A stretch of 64,000 nt of DNA from Candidatus Eiseniibacteriota bacterium (lineage in GTDB: Bacteria; Eisenbacteria; RBG-16-71-46; CAIMUX01): the NCBI GenBank assembly GCA_016712505.1, contig JADJQY010000005.1:62001-126000 (forward strand), given 5' to 3'. Positions 51,299 to 60,051 of the stretch are shown here, in pieces. Below the pieces are notes generated by a model. It was given only the letters and a program-made list of their open reading frames with translations, made no database searches and had not been told where the DNA came from. Position numbers and translations under genes: made by a program. Every line of letters starts with the position of its first letter. Positions within the stretch are counted from its first letter, which is position 1.

Positions 51299-53350
51299 CT
51301 AGGGCTTCGTCGCCCCGGCCGCCGCAGGCCGGTTCTTCTTGATCAGGTCGATTCCCGATTTTCCGGTCGGGTGGTCGGGCTTGATCTCGAGGCACTTCTT
51401 GAACGCCTCCTCCGCCCCACCGAGATTGTTCACTCCGAGATACCCCTGGCCCAACATCGCCCAACCATCGGCGTTGCCTGGATCCGCGGCGGTGCCATCC
51501 TTGAGCACCTTGACCGCGCCCTCGTAGTTCTTCCCCTTCAGTCGGATGAAGCCGATTCCGCGCAGCGCCTTGGCGTTGGTCGGCTCCGCGTCGATCACCT
51601 CCTGGTAGACCTTGACCGCCGCGTCGAGCGAGTCGGCGTTGGCCAGGGCCTGCCCCAGGATCACCTTCCCGTTGGTGAAGGCGGGGTTGATCTGGGCCGC
51701 CCTGCGCAATGGAGCGCAGGCCTCGCGCGGCTGCTTGTTCTGCAGCAGGGCCACTCCGAGGTTCAACCAGCCGAGGGAACTTCCCGGCTGCAAACGGGTC
51801 GCGTTCCGCAGGTGGACCACGGCGGAGTCGGGCTTCTGCTGGGACAACTTCACCATGCCGAAGGTGAGGTGGGCGTCGGCCAGGGTCGAGTCCATCACGA
51901 TCGCCTGACGCAGGTTCTTCTCTGCCTCGAGCGGTAGCTTCAGGTCGTCGTTCTGGTAGCGGGCGACGTTCACGAAGTCCATCGCCTCGAACTTTGCGGT
52001 TTTCAGGCTGTCGCTGAAGGTGGAGAAGAGCCACGCGGCCTTCCCCTTGTCGGCCTTGTCCTTGCTCTGGATTCCGGCTCGGGCATAGGCCAGCCGCACC
52101 GCGACGTCGGTGGAGTCCAGACCGTAGGCGCTCTTCGCCGCGACCAACCCCTGGGCGTAGTTACGCACCCGCACGCAGGCCTCGGCCAGACCGACCAGCG
52201 CGTTCAGGTCTTCGCGCCCAAGCTGGTTTCCGCGCAGGGTCACGTAGCGGATGTAGGCCCCGGCCGACTTGTCGTACTGCTTGGCCAGGCCGTACAGCTC
52301 GCCCAGATCTTTCCAACCGGGAGCGAAGGTAGAATCGAGCTCGACGGCGCGGGCGTACTCGTCGCGGGCCTCGTTGTACCGCTGGGTCTTCTCGTAGAGA
52401 ACGCCGAGGGCGTGGCGGACCATCGCGGTTTCCTTGACCCCGGGCGTCGCCAGCGCCTTGGTGTAGGCATCGATGGCGAGGGTCGGTGCGTTCCGCAGGT
52501 CGTAGATCTGCGCCACCAGCGTGCCGTACTCCGGCTCGCCGGGATTGAGGGTCAAGGCGAGCAGCGCACTCTTCTCGGCCGCAGGGAGGTCTCCCTTCCC
52601 CTGGCTCGCCACCGCCATTCCGTAGTGGTAGCGATCCTCGCCCTCGACCAGCCCCTTGCGGTTCGAGCCCTTCTGCAACATCCGCTTGGCGTCATCCCAC
52701 TTCTGGGCGCGGAGCAGAAGTCGGGCCTGGCCGTAGACCGCCTCCCAGAGACCGGACTTCTCCTTGAGCGCCTGCTCGAACTCGAGCTTCGCTTCGTCGT
52801 CGCGACCGAAGCGGAGCAGCAGGAGTCCCAGGCCGGCGTGGGCCTCGGGATAGTCCGCGCTCTTCGTCTCGGCCACGCGACCGGCCAACGCCTCGCGGTA
52901 GAGCGGCTCGGCATCTTCGAACCGCCCCTCGCGCACCGCGATCTCGGCCTGACCGTACTTCGCTCGATAAACCTGGTACTCGTTCTCGATCGCCTCGGCG
53001 AACTTGGCCCGCGCGACGTCGAATTGCTGCTCGTCGAGGGCCTTCATTCCGAGCCGGATCGGATCTTCCTCGTAGGAGTAGTTGCGCTTGGCCGCATGGG
53101 CCTCCGAGGCGGCGAGAGACGAGAGGAGGGTGGCGGTAATCAGGGAGAGAGTCACGAGGGAGAGGGTGAGAAAGGCTGGGAGCACCCAACCGGCCTGGCG
53201 GCCGACCGGGCGGCCAACCGGGTGTTTCGCGCCCCGAGCGGCGAAAGACGCCTCGGACGCGATCGACCACCCACCGTCTCGCGGCCGGCAACGCCGTGCC
53301 GCGCGGCCTTGACTGGAGTGCGTCGAACGTTTGAGGCAGCCCAGGATCAT
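51299..53350 (-). CDS. Tetratricopeptide-repeat protein with signal sequence
   Basis: A 683-residue TPR protein. ATG 53350 follows GGAAGGAG. A signal or anchor WVLPAFLTLSLVTLSLITAT lies near residues 58-77. About sixteen TPR units follow, such as ALDEQQFDVARAKFAEAIE, ARDEYARAVELDSTFAPGWK, RLQPGSSLGWLNLGVALLQ and DPGNADGWAMLGQGYLGVNN. Such proteins bind partners in the periplasm or at the outer membrane. Its place before STAS, exbB and exbD makes it a scaffold candidate for the complex. Confidence 0.87.
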   Translation of the reverse strand: MILGCLKRSTHSSQGRAARRCRPRDGGWSIASEASFAARGAKHPVGRPVGRQAGWVLPAFLTLSLVTLSLITATLLSSLAASEAHAAKRNYSYEEDPIRLGMKALDEQQFDVARAKFAEAIENEYQVYRAKYGQAEIAVREGRFEDAEPLYREALAGRVAETKSADYPEAHAGLGLLLLRFGRDDEAKLEFEQALKEKSGLWEAVYGQARLLLRAQKWDDAKRMLQKGSNRKGLVEGEDRYHYGMAVASQGKGDLPAAEKSALLALTLNPGEPEYGTLVAQIYDLRNAPTLAIDAYTKALATPGVKETAMVRHALGVLYEKTQRYNEARDEYARAVELDSTFAPGWKDLGELYGLAKQYDKSAGAYIRYVTLRGNQLGREDLNALVGLAEACVRVRNYAQGLVAAKSAYGLDSTDVAVRLAYARAGIQSKDKADKGKAAWLFSTFSDSLKTAKFEAMDFVNVARYQNDDLKLPLEAEKNLRQAIVMDSTLADAHLTFGMVKLSQQKPDSAVVHLRNATRLQPGSSLGWLNLGVALLQNKQPREACAPLRRAAQINPAFTNGKVILGQALANADSLDAAVKVYQEVIDAEPTNAKALRGIGFIRLKGKNYEGAVKVLKDGTAADPGNADGWAMLGQGYLGVNNLGGAEEAFKKCLEIKPDHPTGKSGIDLIKKNRPAAAGATKP

Positions 53351-53379
53351 GCAGTCAGCTCCTTCCTTAGTTCCCGTCC

Positions 53380-54519
53380 TCATTTCGACGTGCCGATCGG
53401 GTCGGTCGTGAGCACGATTTCCCGCGCGACTTCCCTTGCGGGCAGGAAACCGAGCCTCTTCACGGTGCGCTGGCCGCGCCCGCTGAAAAGGTGGGTCACG
53501 AACATTGAACCCTGGATGCCACCGTCGGGGCGACATGATACATACAAGTAGTGATGGAGGGGATAGTCTCCTGTCGCAATTTCGTCTTCCCCCGGAGTCA
53601 TCGAACCGGTTCCTAACGAGCCCCGAACCGACACCACACGAAGACCTTGCTCATCGAGCGAACCGGGCCCTACGAACGAATCGGGTGCCGCGAACGAATC
53701 GGGCGCCGCAGACGAGCCCGGCGCTCCGGGCCGCCGGTTGGCCAGGACGGGATCGACCTGGGGAGCCAATCCGGAGGGGAGGGAGAGGCTGCTCGCCACC
53801 CCGATCCCCAGCGGATCGCGGCGCACCGCCTCCCGCACCGCAGCTTCGTCCTGGAGGAAGAGGACGCCCGGCCAGCTCGGCGCGCTTACCGCCGACAGCG
53901 GTAGGCCAAGTTGTGCCACCAGCGCACCCCACAGCCCGAGGTTGGGATCCGGCACGTAGAGCCGTTCGAGCCTGGTCTCTCCGCCGAGGGCCCGCGAACC
54001 GGTGTCGCCGTCGGGCACACCGAGGAAGCGAGAGAGGTCGGCCACCTGGAGCGACTCGATCGGGGAATCGACCCCGGTGAGGAGGACGATTCCGCCGAGA
54101 GCGATCGGAAAGGCAGTGAGGGTGTCGCCTAGAGCCTGGCGGACCGACTGCTGCTCCTCGGCCGTAGGGCGTCGGCTGAGAAACGCGACGTCGCTCCGGC
54201 GATTGACCAGCGCCTCCAGCGCCTGCGCGGTTCCGCCGGGAAGCTGTCGGATCTCGAGGTCGGGGTAACGCTGACCATAGTCGCTCACGACCTTCCCGAT
54301 CAGGTCGGGAGCGAGCGACTGCCCGCTCACCGAGAGACTCCGAGCATCCGACGACCATGATCCGATGCGCGGAAGCTGGACCCGCCAGTTGGGCAGTATC
54401 CGGACCAGCGCGATGACCAGCACGACGCAGAGGTAGAGGAGGATGCGGATGCGAAGGCGGAGAGCACGGTCATTTCGTTTCTTCTCCTGCGCATCGAAAT
54501 CCGAATCGGCCGATCGCAT
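53380..54519 (-). CDS. Membrane-anchored PstS-like substrate-binding protein
   Basis: A 379-residue protein with an N-terminal basic cytosolic tail and an uncleaved-looking helix RILLYLCVVLVIALVRIL. The PBP-like fold then reads SLSVSGQSLAPDLIGKVVSD, RRSDVAFLSRRPTAEEQQ and GIVLLTGVDSPIESLQVADL. This is the PBP_like_2/PstS arrangement, but no ABC transporter genes are adjacent. An Ala/Pro/Ser-rich segment is coded by an 18-bp repeat. A role in sensing or gating the TonB complex fits better than phosphate import. Confidence 0.75.
   Translation of the reverse strand: MRSADSDFDAQEKKRNDRALRLRIRILLYLCVVLVIALVRILPNWRVQLPRIGSWSSDARSLSVSGQSLAPDLIGKVVSDYGQRYPDLEIRQLPGGTAQALEALVNRRSDVAFLSRRPTAEEQQSVRQALGDTLTAFPIALGGIVLLTGVDSPIESLQVADLSRFLGVPDGDTGSRALGGETRLERLYVPDPNLGLWGALVAQLGLPLSAVSAPSWPGVLFLQDEAAVREAVRRDPLGIGVASSLSLPSGLAPQVDPVLANRRPGAPGSSAAPDSFAAPDSFVGPGSLDEQGLRVVSVRGSLGTGSMTPGEDEIATGDYPLHHYLYVSCRPDGGIQGSMFVTHLFSGRGQRTVKRLGFLPAREVAREIVLTTDPIGTSK
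53655..53726. repeat. 18-bp in-frame repeat inside the binding-protein gene
   Basis: Two near-identical units (CGAACGAATCGGGYGCCG) at 53673-53708 are flanked by two diverged ones. On the coding strand they encode AAPDSF-type hexapeptides in a linker. Confidence 0.7.
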
Positions 54520-54531
54520 CCAGGTCCCGGA

Positions 54532-55524
54532 CTACCGACGTCCGAGCGCGAGGCCGATGAACGGCTGCACACCATCCTCGTCGGCGCGCGCCCCCAGTCC
54601 AACGTGGAACCGCTCCTTGTAGAAGGGCGAGTAGCGCAGGCCGCCGGAAACGTACGGAGTGGAGTCGTCGTTCCCCGTCTCGCTGGTCAGCACGGAGTAA
54701 CCCGCCCCCACGTCGAGTCCCCACTTGCGGTGGACCAGCGGTCGGGTGAAGAGCACGCCCAGGTTCTTGGTCGACTCGACATCCCCGGATCCCAGACCGA
54801 ACCCGAGTGAGAGCCCGACATCGGTGCCGTTCCGCTCCCACATGACGTGCTGGACCTCGACCCCGGTGACGTTGGCGTCGCTGCGCATTTCGTTGCGCAG
54901 CATCACCCCGGAGCGGGTGGGAAAGCGGCTGTGCGGTTCGTAGGCCTCTGTGCTGTGGGCAACCTGCAGTTCCTCGCTCGTCTTCCCCAGCTCGAGCTTC
55001 GCCATCTGCAGCTTCTTCTCCGCGGCCACCGCCGCCGAGTCGGTGCGCACGATCTCGCTCTCGCGCGCCTTGAGCTCCGCGTCGTAGTTCTCCGCCGCGA
55101 TGACGTTGGTCTCGGCCGACTGCCGTAGCTCGTAGAGCCCGCTGCCGATCGCCACCGTCTTGGCCTGCTCCTCCTGGATCTCCTGGTAGCCGACCTCGAT
55201 TGCCGCGCGCTTGCGGTCGAGTTCGAGTGCCGCGGCCACGCTGTCCTGGCGTGCCTGCTCGAGCATCAGCCGGGACGCGGCGACCACGGAGTCGGCCTGC
55301 ACCGCGAGCCGCTTCGCCTCCTCCACCACCGCGGTCCGCTCCTGCTGGGTGAGCGCGATCTCGGGCCGCCCCTTGGTCTCGAAGTACCACTGGCCGCCCC
55401 AGGTGAAGAGACCAAAGAGGAGGAAGAGGTCGACGACGTAGAAGAGGTGCGCGAACTTGAACTGGTACCCCACTCCGTCGAGGCCGGACTTCCGCAGCTG
55501 GTATTCGTCGGTCGGTCGAGCCAT
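54532..55524 (-). CDS. Inner-membrane coiled-coil protein with a beta-rich C-terminal domain
   Basis: I do not recognise the family. The 330 residues begin with a cytosolic tail (MARPTDEYQLRKSGLDGVGY) and a transmembrane helix LFYVVDLFLLFGLFTWGGQW at about 27-46. A coiled coil rich in Ala, Glu and Arg spans residues 60-190. The last ~125 residues are rich in alternating strands (VGLSLGFGLGSGDVESTKNL, DVGAGYSVLTSETGNDDSTP, VGLGARADEDGVQPFIGLAL), resembling an outer-membrane barrel half. A coiled-coil arm tying two membranes is conceivable. It lies 12 bases ahead of the binding-protein gene and 3 behind the other coiled-coil gene. Confidence 0.65.
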   Translation of the reverse strand: MARPTDEYQLRKSGLDGVGYQFKFAHLFYVVDLFLLFGLFTWGGQWYFETKGRPEIALTQQERTAVVEEAKRLAVQADSVVAASRLMLEQARQDSVAAALELDRKRAAIEVGYQEIQEEQAKTVAIGSGLYELRQSAETNVIAAENYDAELKARESEIVRTDSAAVAAEKKLQMAKLELGKTSEELQVAHSTEAYEPHSRFPTRSGVMLRNEMRSDANVTGVEVQHVMWERNGTDVGLSLGFGLGSGDVESTKNLGVLFTRPLVHRKWGLDVGAGYSVLTSETGNDDSTPYVSGGLRYSPFYKERFHVGLGARADEDGVQPFIGLALGRR

Positions 55525-55527
55525 GGC

Positions 55528-56174
55528 TTAGTTCCCTCGCTTCGGCAGGGCGTCCCGGTCCGGGTAGTTTCCGGCCCCGTTGACCAGGGCGGTGATCTTC
55601 TCGAACTGCTCCGGCCTCAGCACGCGCTCTGCCAGGTCTCGGTTCGCCCGGGCCTCGGCAGCCAGCTTGGTGCTCTCGGTCTCGCGCTGCTCGATCGCGA
55701 CGCGGAGCGCGTCGATCTTCACCTGGAGTTCCTGCAGTCGGGCCGACTTGGTCTGCTGCTCCCCATCGAGTGGGAGACGACGCTGAGCAGGGAATCGCGC
55801 TCTGACTCCAGCATCCGCCTTTGGGCAAAGTCGTCCGCCTGGATGATCCGGATGCTGTCGAGCACCGACTGGATCTGGCCGAAGCGCACGGCGAAGGTGT
55901 CGGAGAGTGCCTCGAGTTGCGACCGCTTGAGATTGAATTTGGTCGCCTCACCCAGGGTCTGGACGCGGGCGTTCTCGGCCACCGCGCGCTCCTGCAGGAT
56001 CTCCTTCTTCGCCTGGGCCACCGCGGGCTCGATCTGCTTGTCCCGAACGTAGCTGAAGGCAAGCATCGGAATGAGGAGGAACCAGGCGCGGAGCAGGATT
56101 CCCTGAATCCACTTGGGGGGATCCTTGGCCTCCGTCCGCCCGGAACGGATCTCTTCGATCGACCTGAATGCCAT
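55528..56174 (-). CDS. Membrane-anchored coiled-coil protein, frameshifted
   Basis: From ATG 56174 (after GGAG) the product has a polar start, a helix GILLRAWFLLIPMLAFSYVR at about 24-43 and a long coiled coil (KKEILQERAVAENARVQTLG, AQRRMLESERDSLLSVV). Frame is lost near 55764-55768 at CTCGATGG. Adding one G joins it to the frame DGEQQTKSARLQELQVKIDA, which ends at 55528 as LVNGAGNYPDRDALPKRGN. The repaired protein has about 215 residues. It is the first gene of the cluster. The family is unknown; the break may be a deletion or an assembly error. Confidence 0.6.
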
Positions 56175-56580
56175 GTCGCAATCTCCTACTCGGCTCCTCG
56201 GGCCCGCCGTGGGCACCGGGCCGGCCGTCACCAGCCATCGTTACTCGAAAGAAGCACTCGAAAGTAGCACCCGAAAGACGCACTCGAACGATGCTCTCAA
56301 ACAGGTGCTCTCAAGAGAAGCATTCCGCCCGAGGGAGAAACCATCAGGTATCGAACCCGTCATCCTCGGCTCCGGTTCGCGGGGACCGGGTGAACGCCGA
56401 TATTCCGGACGCGCTGGCGTCGGGATCCCAAAGCCGCGAGTCGCGTCGACCGGAGTCCACGCAAGAGCGGGTCCCAAGCTCCAATTGTGTCGGCGTATGT
56501 CTCACTCTGGGCCGTTGCACGGTCCTGTAGGATTCCTTCCCCCCGGCGAACAACACGTTAGCCCGCGAAGAGCGCAGGGT
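56175..56580. other. Intergenic region upstream of the envelope cluster
   Basis: This 406-base gap between the coiled-coil gene and queG carries the 13-bp repeat array listed separately and must contain the promoter of the cluster. No open frame of note and no clear -10/-35 pair could be assigned. Confidence 0.5.
56242..56320. repeat. 13-14-bp imperfect tandem repeat upstream of the cluster
   Basis: About six units of CACTCGAAAGNAG type run from 56242 to 56320. The first four are close to one another, and the last two begin CTCTCAA. They lie about 70 bases upstream of the first coiled-coil gene. Confidence 0.75.
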
Positions 56581-57582
56581 TCAAGACTCATTTGCCCCGC
56601 CGCGATCCTCCCCTCCCGCCGCAGGCAGGTTTGCCGACCGATTCCGCTCGACCTGCCGGGCATTGCGGCGCAGATCGGGCGGCTTGATCCGGGAGACCGC
56701 GGTCGGCCGGATCCGGCGGCGAATCTCCGCGTCGTCGAACTCCAACCAGCGGACCGCGGGCAGATCGGCCAGGCCGGGGCGGGGACGAAATCGCGGCTCC
56801 GTCGAGGGGAGGGCCTTCCGATTCCAGGGGCAGACATCCTGACAGATGTCGCACCCCACCATCCACTCCCCGATCGCCGCCGGCCAGGGCTCGGGCAGAT
56901 CGCCTCGGTGCTCGATGTTCCAGTAGGCGATGCAGCGGCGGGCGTCGAGCTGGTAGGGCGCCGGAAACGCCCCGGTCGGACAGGCGTCGAGGCAGCGCCG
57001 ACAGCTTCCGCAGAGGTCACGCACCGGTGGGTCGGACGCGATCTCGAGGTCGACGAACAACGAGCCGAGGAAGAACCAGGATCCCTGGCGGGGATGGATG
57101 AGGCAGGTGTTCTTGCCGATCCAGCCGAGCCCTGCCGCCGCGGCGAACGCCTTGTCCATCACCGGCGATGTATCGCAGGCGATCCTGGAGCGCACGTCGG
57201 GCCTCAGTCGCTGCACCTCGGCCAGGAGCGCGTGGAGCTTCTCCCCCACCACCTGGTGATAGTCGTCGCCCCAGGCATAGCGAGAGACCTTGGGCAGGCC
57301 AGGCGCGAGCGGCACCGGATCGGGGTGATGATACTGGAGCGACACCGAGATGACGGCGCGACAGCCGGGCAGAATCGCTTCCGGATCAGCGCGCCGCTCG
57401 GGCTCCCGCGCCATCCAGGCCATGCCGGCGTGATCTCCGCGCAGGAGCCAGCTGAGCAATCGCTCCCGGGCCGCGTCCGGCTCGCGCGCGGCCGCGATCC
57501 CGACCGAGGTGAAGCCGATCTCCAGCCCGCGGGACCGAATCCAGTCCCGCCAAGCGAGTGGGGTACCCGGGGGCCCGCTCAC
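56581..57582 (-). CDS. queG: Epoxyqueuosine reductase
   Basis: Last step of queuosine synthesis in tRNA. The 333 residues include the cobalamin-binding region with CRAVISVSLQYHHPDPVP and SRYAWGDDYHQVVGEKLHA. Two 4Fe-4S ferredoxin motifs follow: LCGSCRRCLDACPTGAF and GCDICQDVCPWN. LDARRCIAYWNIEHRG fits QueG. GTG 57582 overlaps the preceding stop as GTGA. The last ~35 residues are Arg-rich and less conserved. Confidence 0.94.
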   Translation of the reverse strand: MSGPPGTPLAWRDWIRSRGLEIGFTSVGIAAAREPDAARERLLSWLLRGDHAGMAWMAREPERRADPEAILPGCRAVISVSLQYHHPDPVPLAPGLPKVSRYAWGDDYHQVVGEKLHALLAEVQRLRPDVRSRIACDTSPVMDKAFAAAAGLGWIGKNTCLIHPRQGSWFFLGSLFVDLEIASDPPVRDLCGSCRRCLDACPTGAFPAPYQLDARRCIAYWNIEHRGDLPEPWPAAIGEWMVGCDICQDVCPWNRKALPSTEPRFRPRPGLADLPAVRWLEFDDAEIRRRIRPTAVSRIKPPDLRRNARQVERNRSANLPAAGGEDRGGANES

Positions 57583-58547
57583 CGCAGCCCCTCTCCACCC
57601 ACCGCCACGGCCGTTCCATCAAGCAGGCGCACGACCGCCTCCCCCCCTCCGTGACGGCCGACGAACGGCGCGGCTGCGGCCACGAGCAGCGGCCCCGGAT
57701 CGCCGGCCGCGATCGCCTCGAGCCGGGCGAGAAGCCAGGCCCGGACCACCTCGCCCGGGAAGGGACGGGGGCCTGGCGCAGACTGCGCCGGTCGCCCGGT
57801 CTCCGGGCCGACGCACTCCGTCCAGTACTCCCGCAGCGAGTGGGCGATCTCACGGCGCTTGAGCGGGGCAGCGGAGAGAAGGTACTCGGCTTGCGCCAGG
57901 CGCCACCCATCGAGGGGATCACCGTCCGATCGGACGAGCGCGGCGACCAGTCGATCGAACGGCAGATCGGGAGGGCCTGCGGGGCGCCACTCGAGGGGTG
58001 GAAGGCCCGCGGTGCGCAGGCGTTCGATCAGCACGAAGAGCGCCGCCCGTCCCTGCTCCCACGGGCGTCCCGCCCAGGCCCGGAAGGCGGCCAGGCCGAC
58101 CAGGGCGTGCACGTGTCCGGCCGACCGATCGCGCGCGATCGCCTCGATCAGCAGTTCGTCGAAGTAGCTCGTGACCCGGAGGAGGGAGAGAAGGCGTGCC
58201 ACCTGGTTGCATCCTTCCCGGAGTGACGGAGCCTCGAGGACGTCGTCGAGCGCACGCGTGAAGAGCGGAGCGCTCTCCCCCAACTGCCCTTCGGCCAGCC
58301 AGCCCACCTCGAGTGGCCGCTCCGGCATTCCTGCGAGTGCGCGAAGAACGGCCTCGAGCAGCACCGGGGGGAGCCCTTCCTTCCAGAGCGTGGCGACCTG
58401 CCCCAGCCCGTCGACCAGCAGCAGAGCCCGGCCATCCGCGGCGGTGGTTCGCGCCGCGGCAAGCGGGCCGAGCGTGGAGAGCAGTGCCGCGACCGGTTCC
58501 CCCGTGGTGAGGCGCTCCCGGAGCGTGAACAGCGGATCGGACGTCAT
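57579..58547 (-). CDS. Unknown protein between homocysteine methyltransferase and queG
   Basis: I do not recognise this 322-residue soluble protein. From ATG 58547 it reads MTSDPLFTLRERLTTGEPVA, with ADGRALLLVDGLGQVATLWK and repeated helix pairs (PPVLLEAVLRALAGMP, SYFDELLIEAIARDRSAGHV). It is Leu/Ala rich and could be an alpha-solenoid. No metal-binding or nucleotide motif is seen. It overlaps both neighbours by four bases and so depends on their expression. Confidence 0.6.
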   Translation of the reverse strand: MTSDPLFTLRERLTTGEPVAALLSTLGPLAAARTTAADGRALLLVDGLGQVATLWKEGLPPVLLEAVLRALAGMPERPLEVGWLAEGQLGESAPLFTRALDDVLEAPSLREGCNQVARLLSLLRVTSYFDELLIEAIARDRSAGHVHALVGLAAFRAWAGRPWEQGRAALFVLIERLRTAGLPPLEWRPAGPPDLPFDRLVAALVRSDGDPLDGWRLAQAEYLLSAAPLKRREIAHSLREYWTECVGPETGRPAQSAPGPRPFPGEVVRAWLLARLEAIAAGDPGPLLVAAAAPFVGRHGGGEAVVRLLDGTAVAVGGEGLR

Positions 58548-59345
58548 GCGTCCTCCGCGCGCACCTGGCGTGCGAGGGCAAAGATGTGCGCCGGGCCGGT
58601 GCCGCAACAGCCACCGATCCGGGTGCAGCGCGGTTCGGAACCGGCCGCAGCCAGGACGCGCTCCGCCCAGCGCGCTCCATCCTCGAAGCACGGGGGAGCC
58701 AGCGCCAACGGCCCGTCCCAGCTCCGGGCCAGGTGGTGCAGCCCACGGACGAACTCGACCCCGCGATCGGCGCACCCAACCCCGACCCACTCGACACCGC
58801 GCCCGGCCAGCGGCCCCGCCAGACGGTCGAGGGGTCCGTCCTGAAGTGCCGGGTTCGCCATCGTCTCCCGCCAGCGGCGCGACCAGGACCCCGGCCACGA
58901 CCGGGATCCTCTCGAGGGCGAGTGCGAGTTCGTCCGCGCCGCGGAACGACTCGAGCACGATCGCGGCCCCCGGCAGGCCGGATGCGAGTTGCCCGAGTGC
59001 GGCGTAGATCTCCCCTGCCCGGTCGGACTCTCCGCGGGCCAGGCCGGTCGGCCCGAGGCTCAAGTAGAGCCTCTCCGCGCGGAGCGCGGTTTCTTCCTCG
59101 GCCAGGCGCACCGCTGCGAACGCCCGATCGATCCAGACCGCGGCGGCCTCGCGCGGCAGACCGCCGGCCAGGCGCGACGGAAGCGCGAAGGTGGCCAGCC
59201 GGAGCTCCCGCGCGCCGGCGCGCAGATAAGCGGCATGGAGCGATCGGCGGCGCTCCCACTCCCCGACCGCCGGGTCGACCGCGGCTCTGGCCTGCGACCG
59301 GGAGCGTTCCCAAAGTCCCATCCCACCGTCGAGTTGTTGACGCAT
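58544..59345 (-). CDS. Homocysteine S-methyltransferase-like protein, frameshifted
   Basis: A MHT-family zinc enzyme that methylates homocysteine. ATG 59345 begins MRQQLDGGMGLWERSRSQAR; LDGGMG is the family start. Frame breaks near 58860-58880: one frame gives LERIPVVAGVLVAPL, the other resumes at RETMANPALQD and continues GVGCADRGVEF to GGCCGTGPAHIFALARQVR, which carries the zinc cysteines. A single extra base accounts for it. The joined length of about 267 residues is slightly short. The stop overlaps the next gene as ATGA. Confidence 0.72.
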
Positions 59346-59493
59346 CCTGCCGCTATCTCCCAATCTAGCCTGGGTCGGTTCCGCGGGCGCGAGGGAGGAT
59401 TCCCCCGGGCCCGCCCCGACGCTACCACGAGGGACCGAGTTTCCGGGCGATCCGCGCGTCGCGTTTGGGCGGGACGCGCAAAGGGAGAGATGC

Positions 59494-60051
59494 ATGCTTG
59501 AGCTGGCCATCGACCGCGGCTTCTCCATCGGCCCGCGCCTTCGGCGCGCGGCCTCGTTCTGCGCGCTCCTCGGCGCATTGCTGACCGCTTCGTTCGCGCA
59601 CGCGGCCGAAGGTTCGATCACCACCGCACCGGACTGGAAGGGCGAGGATCTCGACGGCAAGACCCACGAGCTCAAGACCCTGCTGGCCAAGGGGCCGGTG
59701 CTGCTGAACTTCTGGGCGACGTGGTGCAAGCCGTGCATGCAGGAGCTGCCTGAGGTGCAGAAGCTCTGGGACAAGTACAAGGACCAGGGCTTCTCGTTCG
59801 TCACCGTGGCCTACGACGATGCCAAGTCGGTCGGCAAGGTCAAGCCGCTGGCGAAGTCGAAGGGGTTCCGCTTCCCGGTCATCCTCGACCCGGAGCACAA
59901 GATCGCCAACCCCTACTCGGTCCGCAACTGCCCGACCTCGTTCCTGATCGCGCCGGACGGAAAGATCGTCTCGATCGCCCAAGGGTACCGCCCGGGTGAC
60001 GAGAAGGCGTTGGAGGAGGAGATCGTCAAGCTCCTGCCGAAGAAGTCGTGA
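59494..60051 (+). CDS. TlpA-like thiol-disulfide thioredoxin, exported
   Basis: A 185-residue periplasmic thioredoxin of the TlpA/ResA group. The signal peptide is LRRAASFCALLGALLTASFA. The redox motif WCKPC lies in LLNFWATWCKPCMQELPEV. The cis-Pro segment is VRNCPTSFLIAPDG. It acts on disulfides in the envelope, typically in cytochrome c or cysteine-rich protein maturation. Its stop overlaps the next gene as GTGA. Confidence 0.92.
   Translation: MLELAIDRGFSIGPRLRRAASFCALLGALLTASFAHAAEGSITTAPDWKGEDLDGKTHELKTLLAKGPVLLNFWATWCKPCMQELPEVQKLWDKYKDQGFSFVTVAYDDAKSVGKVKPLAKSKGFRFPVILDPEHKIANPYSVRNCPTSFLIAPDGKIVSIAQGYRPGDEKALEEEIVKLLPKKS

Noticed and set aside
53380..54519. Phosphate ABC transporter
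   Set aside because: No PstA, PstB or PstC genes are nearby and the N-terminal helix seems uncleaved, so import is not supported.
54470..56062. 530-codon minus-strand frame
   Set aside because: It overlaps the two coiled-coil genes in another frame and is Arg/Gly/Ala rich. The coiled-coil frames have clear helices and start signals.
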